NCBI GenBank assembly: GCA_900635495.1
Contig: LR134136.1
Location: forward strand, 3,100,001-3,164,000
Source: Atlantibacter hermannii
GTDB taxonomy: Bacteria > Pseudomonadota > Gammaproteobacteria > Enterobacterales > Enterobacteriaceae
Reading direction: 5' to 3'
DNA: 64,000 nucleotides
Positions 45,220-54,437 of the stretch are shown here, in pieces (positions within the stretch are counted from its first letter, which is position 1; each line of letters starts with the position of its first letter). The notes beneath the pieces are model-generated. The model saw nothing but the letters and a program-made list of their open reading frames with translations, was not told the origin of the DNA and searched no databases. The translations under genes were made by a program, and so were the position numbers.

Positions 45220-48027
45220 TTAATCGACGTTCAGCGCGTCATTGACCAGATCTTGCTGCTGCTTCTGGTGAACGGACATATATCCTACCGCCGGAGAGGC
45301 GGAGGCCGGGCGGCCTGCATAACGCAGTGCAGAACCAAACGGAATCACTTCACGGAAATGGTGCTGACTGCAGTACCAGGCGCCCTGGTTCAATGGCTCT
45401 TCCTGACACCAGACAAAATCATGCACATGCGCGTAAGGCTTCAACACTTCCTGAACCGCCTGGACCGGGAAAGGATAAAGCTGTTCGATACGCACAATGG
45501 CGACATCTTTTTGATCGTTCTTACGGCGCTGTTCCAGTAAGTCGTAATAGACTTTACCTGAACAAAGCACCACGCGTTTGACGGCTTTCGGATCCAGCTC
45601 ATCAATTTCGCCAATTGCCGGCAGGAACGCGCCGTTGGCCAGTTCATCAAGCGTGGAAACGGCCAGCGGGTGACGCAACAGGGACTTCGGCGACATGACC
45701 ACCAGCGGGCGACGCATACCGCGCAGCGCCTGACGACGCAGCATATGGTAAACCTGCGCCGGGGTGGACGGGACGCACACCTGCATGTTTTGCTCAGCGC
45801 ACAGCTGCAGATAACGCTCCAGACGCGCGGAGGAGTGCTCCGGACCCTGGCCTTCGTAACCGTGCGGCAACAGCATCACCAGACCGCACATACGGCCCCA
45901 TTTCTGCTCGCCGGAGGAGATGAACTGGTCGATAACTACCTGCGCGCCGTTGGCGAAGTCGCCGAATTGCGCTTCCCAGATGGTGAGCGTGCGCGGCTCA
46001 GCGGTCGCGTAGCCGTACTCAAACGCCAGCACCGCTTCTTCAGACAGCACGGAGTCCCACACGCGGAACGCGCCCTGGCCATTATGAATGTGGCACAGCG
46101 GCGTCCAGGTAGAACCGTTGGTCTGATTATGGATAACCGCGTGGCGGTGGAAGAAGGTGCCGCGACCGGAGTCTTCGCCTGAGAGGCGAATCGGAATGCC
46201 TTCATCAACCAGCGTGGCGTAGGCCAGCGTTTCCGCCCCACCCCAGTCAAACGGTTTTTCACCGTTAGCCATTAACTGGCGATCGCCGTAGATTTTCGCC
46301 ACGCGCGACTGCATTTCAATGGTATCCGGCACGGTGCTGATGCGTTTAGCCAGCTCCTGCAAACGCTTCATTTCAACTTTGTTCGGATACGCCTCATCCC
46401 ACTCATGGTTGAGATACGGCGACCAGGTGAATGAATGCATGTTCATCGGACGCCACTCTTTAACCACGCACTCGCCGGCATCCAGCGCATCGCGGTAAAG
46501 GTTAACCATTTCAGTGGCGTCTTCCAGCGTCGCGATTTTTTCCTGCTCTAATTTGTCAGCATAGATTTTGCGCGGCGTCGGGTGTTTTTTGATTTTCTGA
46601 TACATCAACGGCTGGGTTGCGCTCGGCTCATCGGCTTCGTTATGGCCGTGACGGCGGTAGCACACCAGGTCGATAAACACATCACGTTTAAAGGTGTTAC
46701 GGAAATCAAGCGCCAGACGGGTAACGAAGGCCACCGCTTCCGGGTCATCCGCGTTAACGTGGAAAATCGGCGCCTGAACCATCTTACCGATATCGGTACA
46801 GTATGGCGTGGAGCGCGCATCCAGCGGGTTAGACGTCGTAAAGCCCACCTGGTTGTTGATAACGATACGAACGGTACCGCCCACTTCATAGCCACGCGCT
46901 TTAGACATGTTCAGGGTTTCCTGAACCACGCCCTGGCCGGTGACCGCAGCATCGCCGTGAATGGTAATCGGCAGAACTTTATTGCTGCTCGGCTCGTCGA
47001 GGCGATCCAGACGGGCACGCACCGAACCGATAACTACCGGGCTGACGATTTCCAGGTGCGACGGGTTAAACGCCAGCGCCAGGTGCACCAGGCCGCCCTC
47101 GGTTTCGATATCCGATGAGAAGCCCATGTGGTACTTCACGTCGCCGGTGCCGAGGTGTTCTTTATGTTTACCCGCGAACTCGTCAAACAGGTCCTGCGGT
47201 TTTTTGCCCAGTACGTTGATCAGCACGTTAAGACGACCGCGGTGCGCCATACCCAGCACCACTTCACGGGTGCCGCTGTTGCCCGCGTGACGGATCATCT
47301 CTTTGAGCATCGGGATCAGCGCGTCGCCGCCTTCCAGCGAGAAACGCTTCGCGCCTGGGAATTTCGCCCCCAGATAACGCTCAAGGCCTTCTGCCGCCGT
47401 CAGTTCGTTAAGAAAACGTTTCTTTTCTTCCGGTTTGAAGCTGGCATGACCCGTTACCGATTCGATACGCTGCTGGATCCAGCGTTTCTCTTCGGTAGAG
47501 GTGATGTGCATATACTCTGCGCCGATTGAGCCGCCGTAGGTCTTTTTCAGGGCGTCGATCAAATCAGCGAGTTTCATGGTTTCTTTACCGCCGGCAAAAG
47601 AGCCAACGTTAAAGGTCTCCTGAAGATCTGCTTCACTCAGATTATGGAATGCAGGGTCAAGATCGGCCACGCGCTCCTGCTGCCACAATCCCAGCGGATC
47701 GAGATTCGCGTGTTGATGGCCTCTGAAACGCCAGGCGTTAATCAGTTGCAGAACTTTGACCTGTTTGACGCCAGCGTCAGGATCGGTCACTGAGGAGGTG
47801 TAACGTGAGGCATCCTTCGCCAGACGGCGGAAATAATCACGTGTTTGGGAATGGAATTGATCCGGTTTAGCCCCGGTGCCAGGCAGCTGCTGGAACATGG
47901 AGCGCCAGTGGGCGTCCACTGAATCAGGATCGGTTAAGAAGTCTTCATAGAGCTGTTCTATCCAGCTCTGGTTCGCACCAGAGAGATAAGAAGAGTCCAG
48001 CCAGGCTTTCATTGCGCCGTTCTGCAT
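45220..48027 (-). CDS. sucA: 2-oxoglutarate dehydrogenase E1 component
   Basis: ThDP-dependent decarboxylase, 935 residues. The N-terminal E2-contact segment (MQNGAMKAWLDSSYLSGANQ) is followed by RFRGHQHANLDPLG, the active-site GMAHRGRLNVL (about 260-270), the ThDP motif running from GDAAVTGQGVVQE to VINNQVG, and EDSGRGTFFHRHAVIH and HGYEGQGPEHSSAR in the C-terminal half. Intact. Confidence 0.97.
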   Translation of the reverse strand: MQNGAMKAWLDSSYLSGANQSWIEQLYEDFLTDPDSVDAHWRSMFQQLPGTGAKPDQFHSQTRDYFRRLAKDASRYTSSVTDPDAGVKQVKVLQLINAWRFRGHQHANLDPLGLWQQERVADLDPAFHNLSEADLQETFNVGSFAGGKETMKLADLIDALKKTYGGSIGAEYMHITSTEEKRWIQQRIESVTGHASFKPEEKKRFLNELTAAEGLERYLGAKFPGAKRFSLEGGDALIPMLKEMIRHAGNSGTREVVLGMAHRGRLNVLINVLGKKPQDLFDEFAGKHKEHLGTGDVKYHMGFSSDIETEGGLVHLALAFNPSHLEIVSPVVIGSVRARLDRLDEPSSNKVLPITIHGDAAVTGQGVVQETLNMSKARGYEVGGTVRIVINNQVGFTTSNPLDARSTPYCTDIGKMVQAPIFHVNADDPEAVAFVTRLALDFRNTFKRDVFIDLVCYRRHGHNEADEPSATQPLMYQKIKKHPTPRKIYADKLEQEKIATLEDATEMVNLYRDALDAGECVVKEWRPMNMHSFTWSPYLNHEWDEAYPNKVEMKRLQELAKRISTVPDTIEMQSRVAKIYGDRQLMANGEKPFDWGGAETLAYATLVDEGIPIRLSGEDSGRGTFFHRHAVIHNQTNGSTWTPLCHIHNGQGAFRVWDSVLSEEAVLAFEYGYATAEPRTLTIWEAQFGDFANGAQVVIDQFISSGEQKWGRMCGLVMLLPHGYEGQGPEHSSARLERYLQLCAEQNMQVCVPSTPAQVYHMLRRQALRGMRRPLVVMSPKSLLRHPLAVSTLDELANGAFLPAIGEIDELDPKAVKRVVLCSGKVYYDLLEQRRKNDQKDVAIVRIEQLYPFPVQAVQEVLKPYAHVHDFVWCQEEPLNQGAWYCSQHHFREVIPFGSALRYAGRPASASPAVGYMSVHQKQQQDLVNDALNVD

Positions 48028-48140
48028 CGTGATCCCTTAAGCTTGGTATGCTTATTTCGCCATGGATAACTACAACGTACGCGGTAAGTCGTACGTCCCA
48101 GGGTTCACTTGCGAGCTCTTCTTAGTGGGGCCCGCGAAGG

Positions 48141-48179
48141 AACCTTTGAAAAATGTCAGTTCGACAGTTTTCAAAGGTT
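48141..48179. other. Long inverted repeat in the sdhB-sucA gap
   Basis: Perfect 12-bp stem AACCTTTGAAAA/TTTTCAAAGGTT, with a further 4-bp inner stem (TGTC/GACA) and an outer extension AGGAA/TTCCT interrupted by a single bulge. No U-tract, so not a terminator. In E. coli this gap of the sdh-suc transcript is a processing region; RNase III cleavage has been described there, and a hairpin like this would be a suitable substrate. Confidence 0.7.
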
Positions 48180-48252
48180 TCCTGTAATGGCGGAAAGCAT
48201 AGCGCTTTCCACCATTTTTGCCCGGTAATCGCAGGCTACCGGGCTCGAGAGA

Positions 48253-48969
48253 TTACGCGCTGCGTTGCAGCAGCATGGTCTTAATATGACCGATAGCCTT
48301 GGTCGGGTTCAGGCCCTTCGGACATACACTGACGCAGTTCATAATGCTGTGGCAGCGGAATACGCTGAAAGCATCACTTAAGTTATCCAGACGGTTAGCG
48401 GTTTCGGTATCGCGGCTGTCAATCAGGAAGCGATACGCGGCAAGCAGACCTGCCGGGCCGATAAACTTATCCGGGTTCCACCAGAATGACGGGCAGGACG
48501 TCGAGCAGCATGCGCACAGAATACACTCGTAGAGTCCATCCAGTTTTTCGCGCTGTTCAGGCGACTGCAAATGTTCGCGAGCTGGTGGATTTTGTCCATT
48601 ATTCAACAAGTAAGGCTTAATCTTCTCATATTGAGCATAGAATTGCCCCATGTCCACCACCAGATCACGCACAACCGGCAATCCCGGCAGCGGACGGATC
48701 ACAATTTTTTGCTTTCCGTTGCCCAGCGCGGAGATCGGCGTGATGCACGCCAGACCGTTTTTGCCGTTCATGTTCAGACCATCGGAACCGCAGACCCCTT
48801 CACGGCAGGAGCGGCGGAACGCCAGCGTCGGATCTTTTTCTTTCAGCTGGATGAGCGCATCCAGCAGCATCATGTCGCGTCCTTCTTCCCCTTCCAGGGT
48901 GTAATCCTGCATACGCGGCGCGTCGTCTACATCCGGGTTGTAGCGATAAATGGAAAATTCAAGTTTCAT
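48253..48969 (-). CDS. sdhB: Succinate dehydrogenase iron-sulfur subunit
   Basis: 238 residues, as in E. coli. The [2Fe-2S] cysteines are in SCREGVCGSDG and ACI (about 55-77); the [4Fe-4S]/[3Fe-4S] cysteines are in ECILCACCSTSCPSFWW (about 148-164) and CHSIMNCVSVCPKGLNP (about 206-222). Passes electrons from SdhA to the quinone site. Confidence 0.98.
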   Translation of the reverse strand: MKLEFSIYRYNPDVDDAPRMQDYTLEGEEGRDMMLLDALIQLKEKDPTLAFRRSCREGVCGSDGLNMNGKNGLACITPISALGNGKQKIVIRPLPGLPVVRDLVVDMGQFYAQYEKIKPYLLNNGQNPPAREHLQSPEQREKLDGLYECILCACCSTSCPSFWWNPDKFIGPAGLLAAYRFLIDSRDTETANRLDNLSDAFSVFRCHSIMNCVSVCPKGLNPTKAIGHIKTMLLQRSA

Positions 48970-48985
48970 CTGCCTGTCTCCGCGA

Positions 48986-50752
48986 TTAGTAGGAACGCAC
49001 TTTCGGCGGGAACGCCGGACGCAGTTTCGGTTCCATATTGACGCTACGGCGCGTCATGGATTCCGACTCTGGCAAGTACAAGCTGTGGCACAACCAGTTT
49101 TCATCATCGCGATCCGGATAATCGAAACGGCTGTGCGCGCCACGGCTCTCGGTGCGGAAGTTTGCAGATACCGCCGTTGCATACGCGGTTTCCATCAGGT
49201 TATCCAGCTCCAGACACTCTACGCGCTGGGTGTTGAATTCGCTGGAGGTGTCGTCAAGACGCGCGTTTTGCAGACGTTCGCGAATGCCTTTCAGTTGCTC
49301 AAGGCCTTTCGCCATGGCATCGCCTTCACGGAATACCGAGAAGTTATGCTGCATGCACTCCTGCAACGCTTTACGGATAACCACCGGATCTTCACCGTCG
49401 CGGTTGTTGTTCCAGCGGTTAAGACGGGTCAGGGAAGCCTCAACGTCAGAGTCGCTGGCATCACGCAATGCGCCCTGCTCTGCGATGGATTCCTGCAAAT
49501 GCAGGCCCGCTGCACGGCCAAACACCACCAGGTCGAGCAATGAGTTGCCGCCCAGACGGTTAGCGCCATGTACAGATACGCAGGCAATTTCGCCTACCGC
49601 GAACAGGCCCGGGATCACCACGTCTTCGCCCTGGGCGTTGACGGTCAGCGCCTGGCCAGTCACTTTGGTCGGAATACCGCCCATCATGTAGTGGCAGGTC
49701 GGGATAACCGGGATCGGTTCTTTCACCGGATCGACGTGAGCAAACGTACGGGAGAGTTCAAGAATGCCCGGCAGGCGGGATTCCAGCACTTCTTTACCCA
49801 GATGGTCGAGTTTCAGTTTGGCGTGCGGACCCCACGGGCCGTCGCAACCGCGACCTTCACGGATTTCGATCATGATGGAACGCGCCACCACGTCACGGCC
49901 CGCCAGGTCTTTCGCGTTCGGCGCATAACGCTCCATAAAGCGTTCGCCGTGTTTATTCAGCAGATAACCGCCTTCGCCACGGCAACCTTCCGTCACCAGA
50001 ACCCCCGCGCCCGCGATGCCGGTCGGGTGGAACTGCCACATTTCCATATCCTGCACCGGTACGCCTGCGCGCAGTGCCATACCGACACCGTCGCCGGTGT
50101 TGATGTGGGCGTTGGTAGTGGACTGATAAATACGGCCTGCCCCGCCGGTCGCCAGAACGGTCGCGCGCGCTTTGAAGTACACGACTTCGCCGGTTTCAAT
50201 ACACAGCGCGGTACATCCCACCACTGCGCCATCCTGGTTTTTCACCAGATCGAGCGCATACCATTCGGAGAAGATGGTGGTGTGGTTTTTCAGGTTCTGC
50301 TGATACAGCGTGTGCAGCAGTGCGTGACCGGTACGGTCAGCCGCTGCGGCGGTACGTGCCGCCTGCTCGCCGCCGAAGTTTTTCGACTGGCCGCCAAACG
50401 GACGTTGATAGATACGGCCATCGTCCAGACGGGAGAACGGCAGGCCCATATGTTCCAGCTCCAGAATGGCTTCCGGGCCGGTCTTACACATATATTCGAT
50501 CGCGTCCTGGTCACCGATATAGTCGGAGCCTTTAACGGTATCGTACATGTGCCATTCCCAGTTATCTTCATGGGTGTTGCCTAGCGCAACGGTAATGCCA
50601 CCCTGAGCGGATACGGTATGGGAACGGGTCGGGAATACTTTTGAGAGCAGAGCACAAGTCTGGCCGCTCTGGGAAATTTGCAGCGCCGCGCGCATACCTG
50701 CGCCACCGGCACCGATGACTACTGCATCAAACTCTCTGACTGGCAAATTCAT
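48986..50752 (-). CDS. sdhA: Succinate dehydrogenase flavoprotein subunit
   Basis: 588 residues from ATG 50752 (MNLPVREFDAVVIGAGGAGMRA), matching E. coli. Covalent FAD histidine in TRSHTVSAQGG (about His45). Substrate-site residues lie in HPTGIAGAGVLVTEGCRGEGG and NRLGGNSLLDLVVFGRAAG. The ATG shares a base with the sdhD stop (TAATG). Confidence 0.98.
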   Translation of the reverse strand: MNLPVREFDAVVIGAGGAGMRAALQISQSGQTCALLSKVFPTRSHTVSAQGGITVALGNTHEDNWEWHMYDTVKGSDYIGDQDAIEYMCKTGPEAILELEHMGLPFSRLDDGRIYQRPFGGQSKNFGGEQAARTAAAADRTGHALLHTLYQQNLKNHTTIFSEWYALDLVKNQDGAVVGCTALCIETGEVVYFKARATVLATGGAGRIYQSTTNAHINTGDGVGMALRAGVPVQDMEMWQFHPTGIAGAGVLVTEGCRGEGGYLLNKHGERFMERYAPNAKDLAGRDVVARSIMIEIREGRGCDGPWGPHAKLKLDHLGKEVLESRLPGILELSRTFAHVDPVKEPIPVIPTCHYMMGGIPTKVTGQALTVNAQGEDVVIPGLFAVGEIACVSVHGANRLGGNSLLDLVVFGRAAGLHLQESIAEQGALRDASDSDVEASLTRLNRWNNNRDGEDPVVIRKALQECMQHNFSVFREGDAMAKGLEQLKGIRERLQNARLDDTSSEFNTQRVECLELDNLMETAYATAVSANFRTESRGAHSRFDYPDRDDENWLCHSLYLPESESMTRRSVNMEPKLRPAFPPKVRSY

Positions 50753-51099
50753 TAGACACCCCACACCACAACGAATCCATAAATAACGTAAACCAGCAGC
50801 GCAACGACAATCGCCAGTTGCAGCAGCATGCGAACAGCCAGAGGTTTAACGTAGTCGGTCAACACCTGCCACATGCCAATCCAGGCATGGATCAGTACTG
50901 AAAACAGCGCCAGCAGGGTGAACACTTTGGTGAAAGCGGAAGAGAAAAAGCCGGTCCAGACAGCCCAGGTGATATCGCTGGTAATAACGAAGAACCCAAC
51001 CATGTAGACGATATACAGCGTCAGGACAATGGCAGTGGCGCGAACCAGAATGAAGTCATGTACGCCATTGCGTCCTAATGCGGAGGCGTTGCTTACCAT
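50752..51099 (-). CDS. sdhD: Succinate dehydrogenase membrane anchor subunit SdhD
   Basis: 115 residues, three transmembrane helices. ATG 51099 (MVSNASALGRNGVHDFILVR) matches E. coli; it overlaps the sdhC end by 7 nt. The heme region histidine is in LIHAWIGMWQVLTDYVKP (about 70-87). Quinone site shared with SdhC and SdhB. Confidence 0.97.
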   Translation of the reverse strand: MVSNASALGRNGVHDFILVRATAIVLTLYIVYMVGFFVITSDITWAVWTGFFSSAFTKVFTLLALFSVLIHAWIGMWQVLTDYVKPLAVRMLLQLAIVVALLVYVIYGFVVVWGV

Positions 51100-51482
51100 A
51101 CGAGAACTCCTGAGAGAAGTGAAAGCACGACAGTAATAATGATAGAAATGTTTGCCGAACGCTGGCCTGCGGCGAAAGTTTCTTCCAGATAGCCGAAATC
51201 CATCAGCATGTGACGAATGCCCACAACGACGTGATACGCCAGCGCGGTCAGAATGCCCCACATAATGAATTTAACAAAAAAGCTATCCATGATGGCGGAA
51301 GCCGTCTGGAAACCTTCTTCAGAAGAGAGCGACACTCCCAGCAACCAGAGCAGAATGCCGACAGCCACAAATGTGATCACGCCGGATACGCGATGGAGGA
51401 TGGAAGCAACTGCGGTAACAGGAAACCGGATCGTTCGCAAATCCAGGTTAACAGGTCTTTGTTTTTTCGCGTTTTTTATCAT
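51093..51482 (-). CDS. sdhC: Succinate dehydrogenase cytochrome b556 subunit SdhC
   Basis: 129 residues from ATG 51482 (MIKNAKKQRPVNLDLRTIRF), as in E. coli. Three transmembrane helices; heme ligand His84 in ALAYHVVVGIRHMLMDFGYLEE. Ser27/Arg31 quinone-site region is SILHRVSGV. First gene of sdhCDAB-sucABCD. Confidence 0.97.
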   Translation of the reverse strand: MIKNAKKQRPVNLDLRTIRFPVTAVASILHRVSGVITFVAVGILLWLLGVSLSSEEGFQTASAIMDSFFVKFIMWGILTALAYHVVVGIRHMLMDFGYLEETFAAGQRSANISIIITVVLSLLSGVLVW

Positions 51483-52136
51483 GAATAGCGCCCACATGCT
51501 GTTCTTATTATTCCTTCCTCCGGGTCTGCAGGCGGGTCAGACAGCGTGCCTTTCTATAACTCTGCGTCATGCAAAAACAACTGGATCCTGTTTTAAAACG
51601 ACGGGTTACTACGCTGGGTGGCTCTCGGTGCAGGAGTTTCCGGAGACCTGGCGGCAGTATAGGTTGTTCACAAAATCATTACAATTAACCTACATACAGT
51701 TTGTCGGGTTTTAGTCGAAACAGTGACCAGGATCACGATACCAACATTATTTTAAATTTTAATCATCTGATTTGACAAATATTAAACAAAATTGTTACAA
51801 CCATCACCGAAGAAGTCATATAATTCGCAAAAGTTATGAGGTCGCTCTTTCACCTGAGAATAAGTTATGTAACAGTGATCGGTATTGACCAGAGTTATTT
51901 AGCCAGGTATTAGTGATAGAGTGATTCAACGAATACTGACTGCTAACGTCCTGATTTACTGTAATTTCACCCTGTTTTGAATCGTTGTCTGCAATCCGCT
52001 GAGCGCTCTGTACCCTGCTTTCTCCCTCTGAAAGAGAGCTGTGCGCCATACAACAAACTGACAACATAAAGGCCAGGATTGAAAGTAAACGGGTTGAGTA
52101 GCGGTCTTAAGCAATAAGGCGCTAAGGAGACCGTAA
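51483..52136. other. sdhC-gltA divergent regulatory region
   Basis: About 650 bp between the divergent sdhC and gltA genes. AT-rich in the centre, with several GTTAAT/TTAAT-type motifs of the sort ArcA binds, and a CRP-like palindrome at 51722-51737. I see no coding sequence of quality; the 77-codon minus-strand frame at 51834-52067 lacks a ribosome-binding site and recognisable sequence. Confidence 0.65.
51722..51737. promoter_or_regulatory. CRP-like site between sdhC and gltA
   Basis: AGTGA-CCAGGA-TCACG: a GTGA-N6-TCAC palindrome as in CRP sites, 240 bp upstream of sdhC. CRP activation of sdh and gltA is established in E. coli. Confidence 0.5.
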
Positions 52137-53423
52137 ATGGCTGACAAAAAAGCGAACCTCACCTACAACGGTGACGCTGCTATTGAACTGGATGTGCTAA
52201 AAGGCACACTCGGTCAGGATGTAATTGATATCCGTAGTCTTGGTTCTAAAGGTGTTTTTACTTACGACCCGGGTTTTACCTCTACTGCATCGTGCGAATC
52301 CAAAATCACCTTTATTGATGGTGACGAAGGCATCCTGCTGCATCGCGGTTTTCCGATTGATGAATTAGCCACTGACTCCACCTATCTGGAAGTCTGCTAC
52401 ATCCTGCTGTACGGCGAGAAACCGACCCAGGCTGAATACGACGAATTCAAAACCACTGTCACCCGTCACACCATGATCCATGAGCAGATTACCCGTCTGT
52501 TCCATGCGTTCCGTCGCGATTCCCATCCGATGGCGGTTATGTGCGGTATTACCGGCGCGCTGGCGGCGTTCTATCATGACTCGCTGGACGTGAATAATCC
52601 GCGTCACCGTGAAATCGCAGCGTTCCGCCTGCTGTCCAAAATGCCGACCATGGCGGCGATGTGTTACAAATATTCGATCGGCCAGCCTTTCGTTTACCCG
52701 CGTAACGACCTCTCCTACGCCGGTAACTTCCTGAATATGATGTTCTCCACACCGTGCGAACCTTATGAAGTGAGCCCGGTGCTTGAGCGCGCAATGGACC
52801 GTATCCTGATCCTGCATGCCGATCACGAGCAGAACGCCTCAACCTCTACCGTGCGTACCGCAGGCTCATCGGGCGCTAACCCGTTCGCCTGTATCGCTGC
52901 GGGCATTGCCTCCCTGTGGGGACCGGCTCACGGCGGCGCCAACGAAGCCGCGCTGAAGATGCTGGAAGAGATCAGTTCCGTGAAACACATTCCGGAATTT
53001 ATCCGCCGCGCCAAAGATAAAAACGATTCGTTCCGTCTGATGGGCTTCGGTCACCGTGTTTACAAAAACTATGACCCACGCGCCACCGTGATGCGTGAAA
53101 CCTGTCATGAAGTGCTTAAAGAACTGGGCTCCAAGGACGAACTGCTGGAAGTGGCTATGGAGCTTGAGCACATCGCGCTCAACGACCCGTACTTCATCGA
53201 GCGTAAGCTGTACCCGAACGTCGACTTCTACTCCGGCATTATCCTTAAAGCCATGGGCATCCCCTCCTCCATGTTTACCGTTATCTTCGCGATGGCGCGT
53301 ACCGTGGGCTGGATTGCGCACTGGAACGAAATGCACGACGACGGCATCAAAATTGCCCGTCCGCGTCAGCTTTACACCGGTTACGAAAAACGCGATTTCA
53401 AAACTGATTTGGAAAAACGTTAA
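52137..53423 (+). CDS. gltA: Citrate synthase (type II, NADH-sensitive hexameric)
   Basis: 428 residues against 427 in E. coli. Catalytic His in WGPAHGGANEAAL (about 264), His in GFGHRVYKNYDPR (about 306) and Asp in YPNVDFYSGIIL (about 363). The N-terminal domain with Cys206-type NADH-site residues (CYKYSIGQPFVYPRN, FSTPCEPYE) is present. AAGGAG lies 7 nt upstream. Divergent from sdhC. Confidence 0.98.
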   Translation: MADKKANLTYNGDAAIELDVLKGTLGQDVIDIRSLGSKGVFTYDPGFTSTASCESKITFIDGDEGILLHRGFPIDELATDSTYLEVCYILLYGEKPTQAEYDEFKTTVTRHTMIHEQITRLFHAFRRDSHPMAVMCGITGALAAFYHDSLDVNNPRHREIAAFRLLSKMPTMAAMCYKYSIGQPFVYPRNDLSYAGNFLNMMFSTPCEPYEVSPVLERAMDRILILHADHEQNASTSTVRTAGSSGANPFACIAAGIASLWGPAHGGANEAALKMLEEISSVKHIPEFIRRAKDKNDSFRLMGFGHRVYKNYDPRATVMRETCHEVLKELGSKDELLEVAMELEHIALNDPYFIERKLYPNVDFYSGIILKAMGIPSSMFTVIFAMARTVGWIAHWNEMHDDGIKIARPRQLYTGYEKRDFKTDLEKR

Positions 53424-53440
53424 TTTTTGCCGACCGGAAA

Positions 53441-53467
53441 AACGCGCCTCAGGGCGCGTTTTTTTTG
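53441..53467. terminator. Bidirectional terminator between gltA and nei
   Basis: Perfect 8-bp stem AACGCGCC/GGCGCGTT, loop TCAG, followed by T-run on plus and with an A-run on the other side; convergent genes. Confidence 0.9.
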
Positions 53468-53469
53468 GC

Positions 53470-54261
53470 TTATTTTTGGCAACCGGGGCACCAGTAGAAG
53501 GGGCGTGATGAAAGCGTGGTTTTCTCGATGAGTTCGCCGCAGCGTCGACACCTTTTTCCCGCCCGGTGAAATACCTCGAAGCGAAACAGCGCACCGTGAT
53601 GCTTATTCTCGTTCACCAGGCCGCGCGTCTGATAAGAAAGGCGCGGAATGGTGAGACACGCTCCGGCGAGCGCGTCCAGTTGCGGCTCGGTTAACTCCGC
53701 CGCCTTGTGGCGCGGCGCAAGCTGGGCCTGCCAGAGGATCTCTACCCGCAAATAGTTGCCAAGCCCGGCCAGAAACGCCTGGTCCAGTAGCAGGCCGCTG
53801 AACTGACGGCGGCGAAAACGGGGGCTTAACAACCTCGCCTTAACGTCGTCCACCGTTAATGTCATATCCAGCACGTCCGGCCCGACCCGCTGCAAAAACG
53901 CATGTCCGGCCACGCCGTCCGCATCGAGCATGACGATGTCCGAGGCGCTGTACAGCAGTACGGCGGCGTCTTCGGTTTCCAGCCGCACGCGCAGGCTACG
54001 GGTGGTTTGCGGCGTTTCACCGGCTTTCACCACCCGCCATACCCCATAAAGCTGGTTATGGCTGTAGAGCGTCAGGCCGTTAGAAAAATGGGTAAGCAGC
54101 GCTTTTCCGCGCGTTTCCAGACGCTCCACCCGCTCGCCCGTCAGGGCCGTCTCAAAGGGCTTCAGTTCGGGGAAAGCGAACCAGACGTACGTCAGCGGTT
54201 TGCCCGCCACGGCCTGTTCAAGCTTGTCCGCCGCACGGCGTATTTCCGGGCCTTCCGGCAT
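53470..54261 (-). CDS. nei: Endonuclease VIII (DNA glycosylase/AP lyase)
   Basis: Removes oxidised pyrimidines. 263 residues, as in E. coli. The catalytic N-terminus after Met removal is PEGPEIRR (Pro1 and Glu2), with the conserved lysine in TRGKALLTHF (about Lys53). The H2TH region contains GLGNYLRVEILW (about 165-176), and a C-terminal zinc finger has CRRCG and CPGC, with the arginine in SRPFYWCPGC. Convergent with gltA. Confidence 0.96.
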   Translation of the reverse strand: MPEGPEIRRAADKLEQAVAGKPLTYVWFAFPELKPFETALTGERVERLETRGKALLTHFSNGLTLYSHNQLYGVWRVVKAGETPQTTRSLRVRLETEDAAVLLYSASDIVMLDADGVAGHAFLQRVGPDVLDMTLTVDDVKARLLSPRFRRRQFSGLLLDQAFLAGLGNYLRVEILWQAQLAPRHKAAELTEPQLDALAGACLTIPRLSYQTRGLVNENKHHGALFRFEVFHRAGKRCRRCGELIEKTTLSSRPFYWCPGCQK

Positions 54262-54401
54262 GCGTCATCCTTTTCGTCGGGCATCCGGAGCGCGGCGCTG
54301 CCCGCAGGTGAGAAAATTGATTGCGCTCCCGGCTAACCTTAGCCGGAAACCGCCGCGCCTGCATAGCGACAGATGCGGCTTTCAGCGCCTGCCAGAGCAG
54401 C

Positions 54402-54428
54402 AAAACACCGCCGTACCACGACGGCGGT
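54402..54428 (-). terminator. Probable terminator of the DUF969-DUF979-DUF2891 operon
   Basis: Perfect 8-bp stem ACCGCCGT/ACGGCGGT with a 6-nt loop, followed on minus by GTTTTG, 10 nt past the DUF2891 stop. Confidence 0.65.
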
Positions 54429-54437
54429 TCTGCGGCG

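Noticed and set aside
51834..52067. 77-codon minus-strand frame in the sdhC-gltA gap
   Set aside because: No ribosome-binding site, no recognisable sequence, and it lies in a known promoter region.
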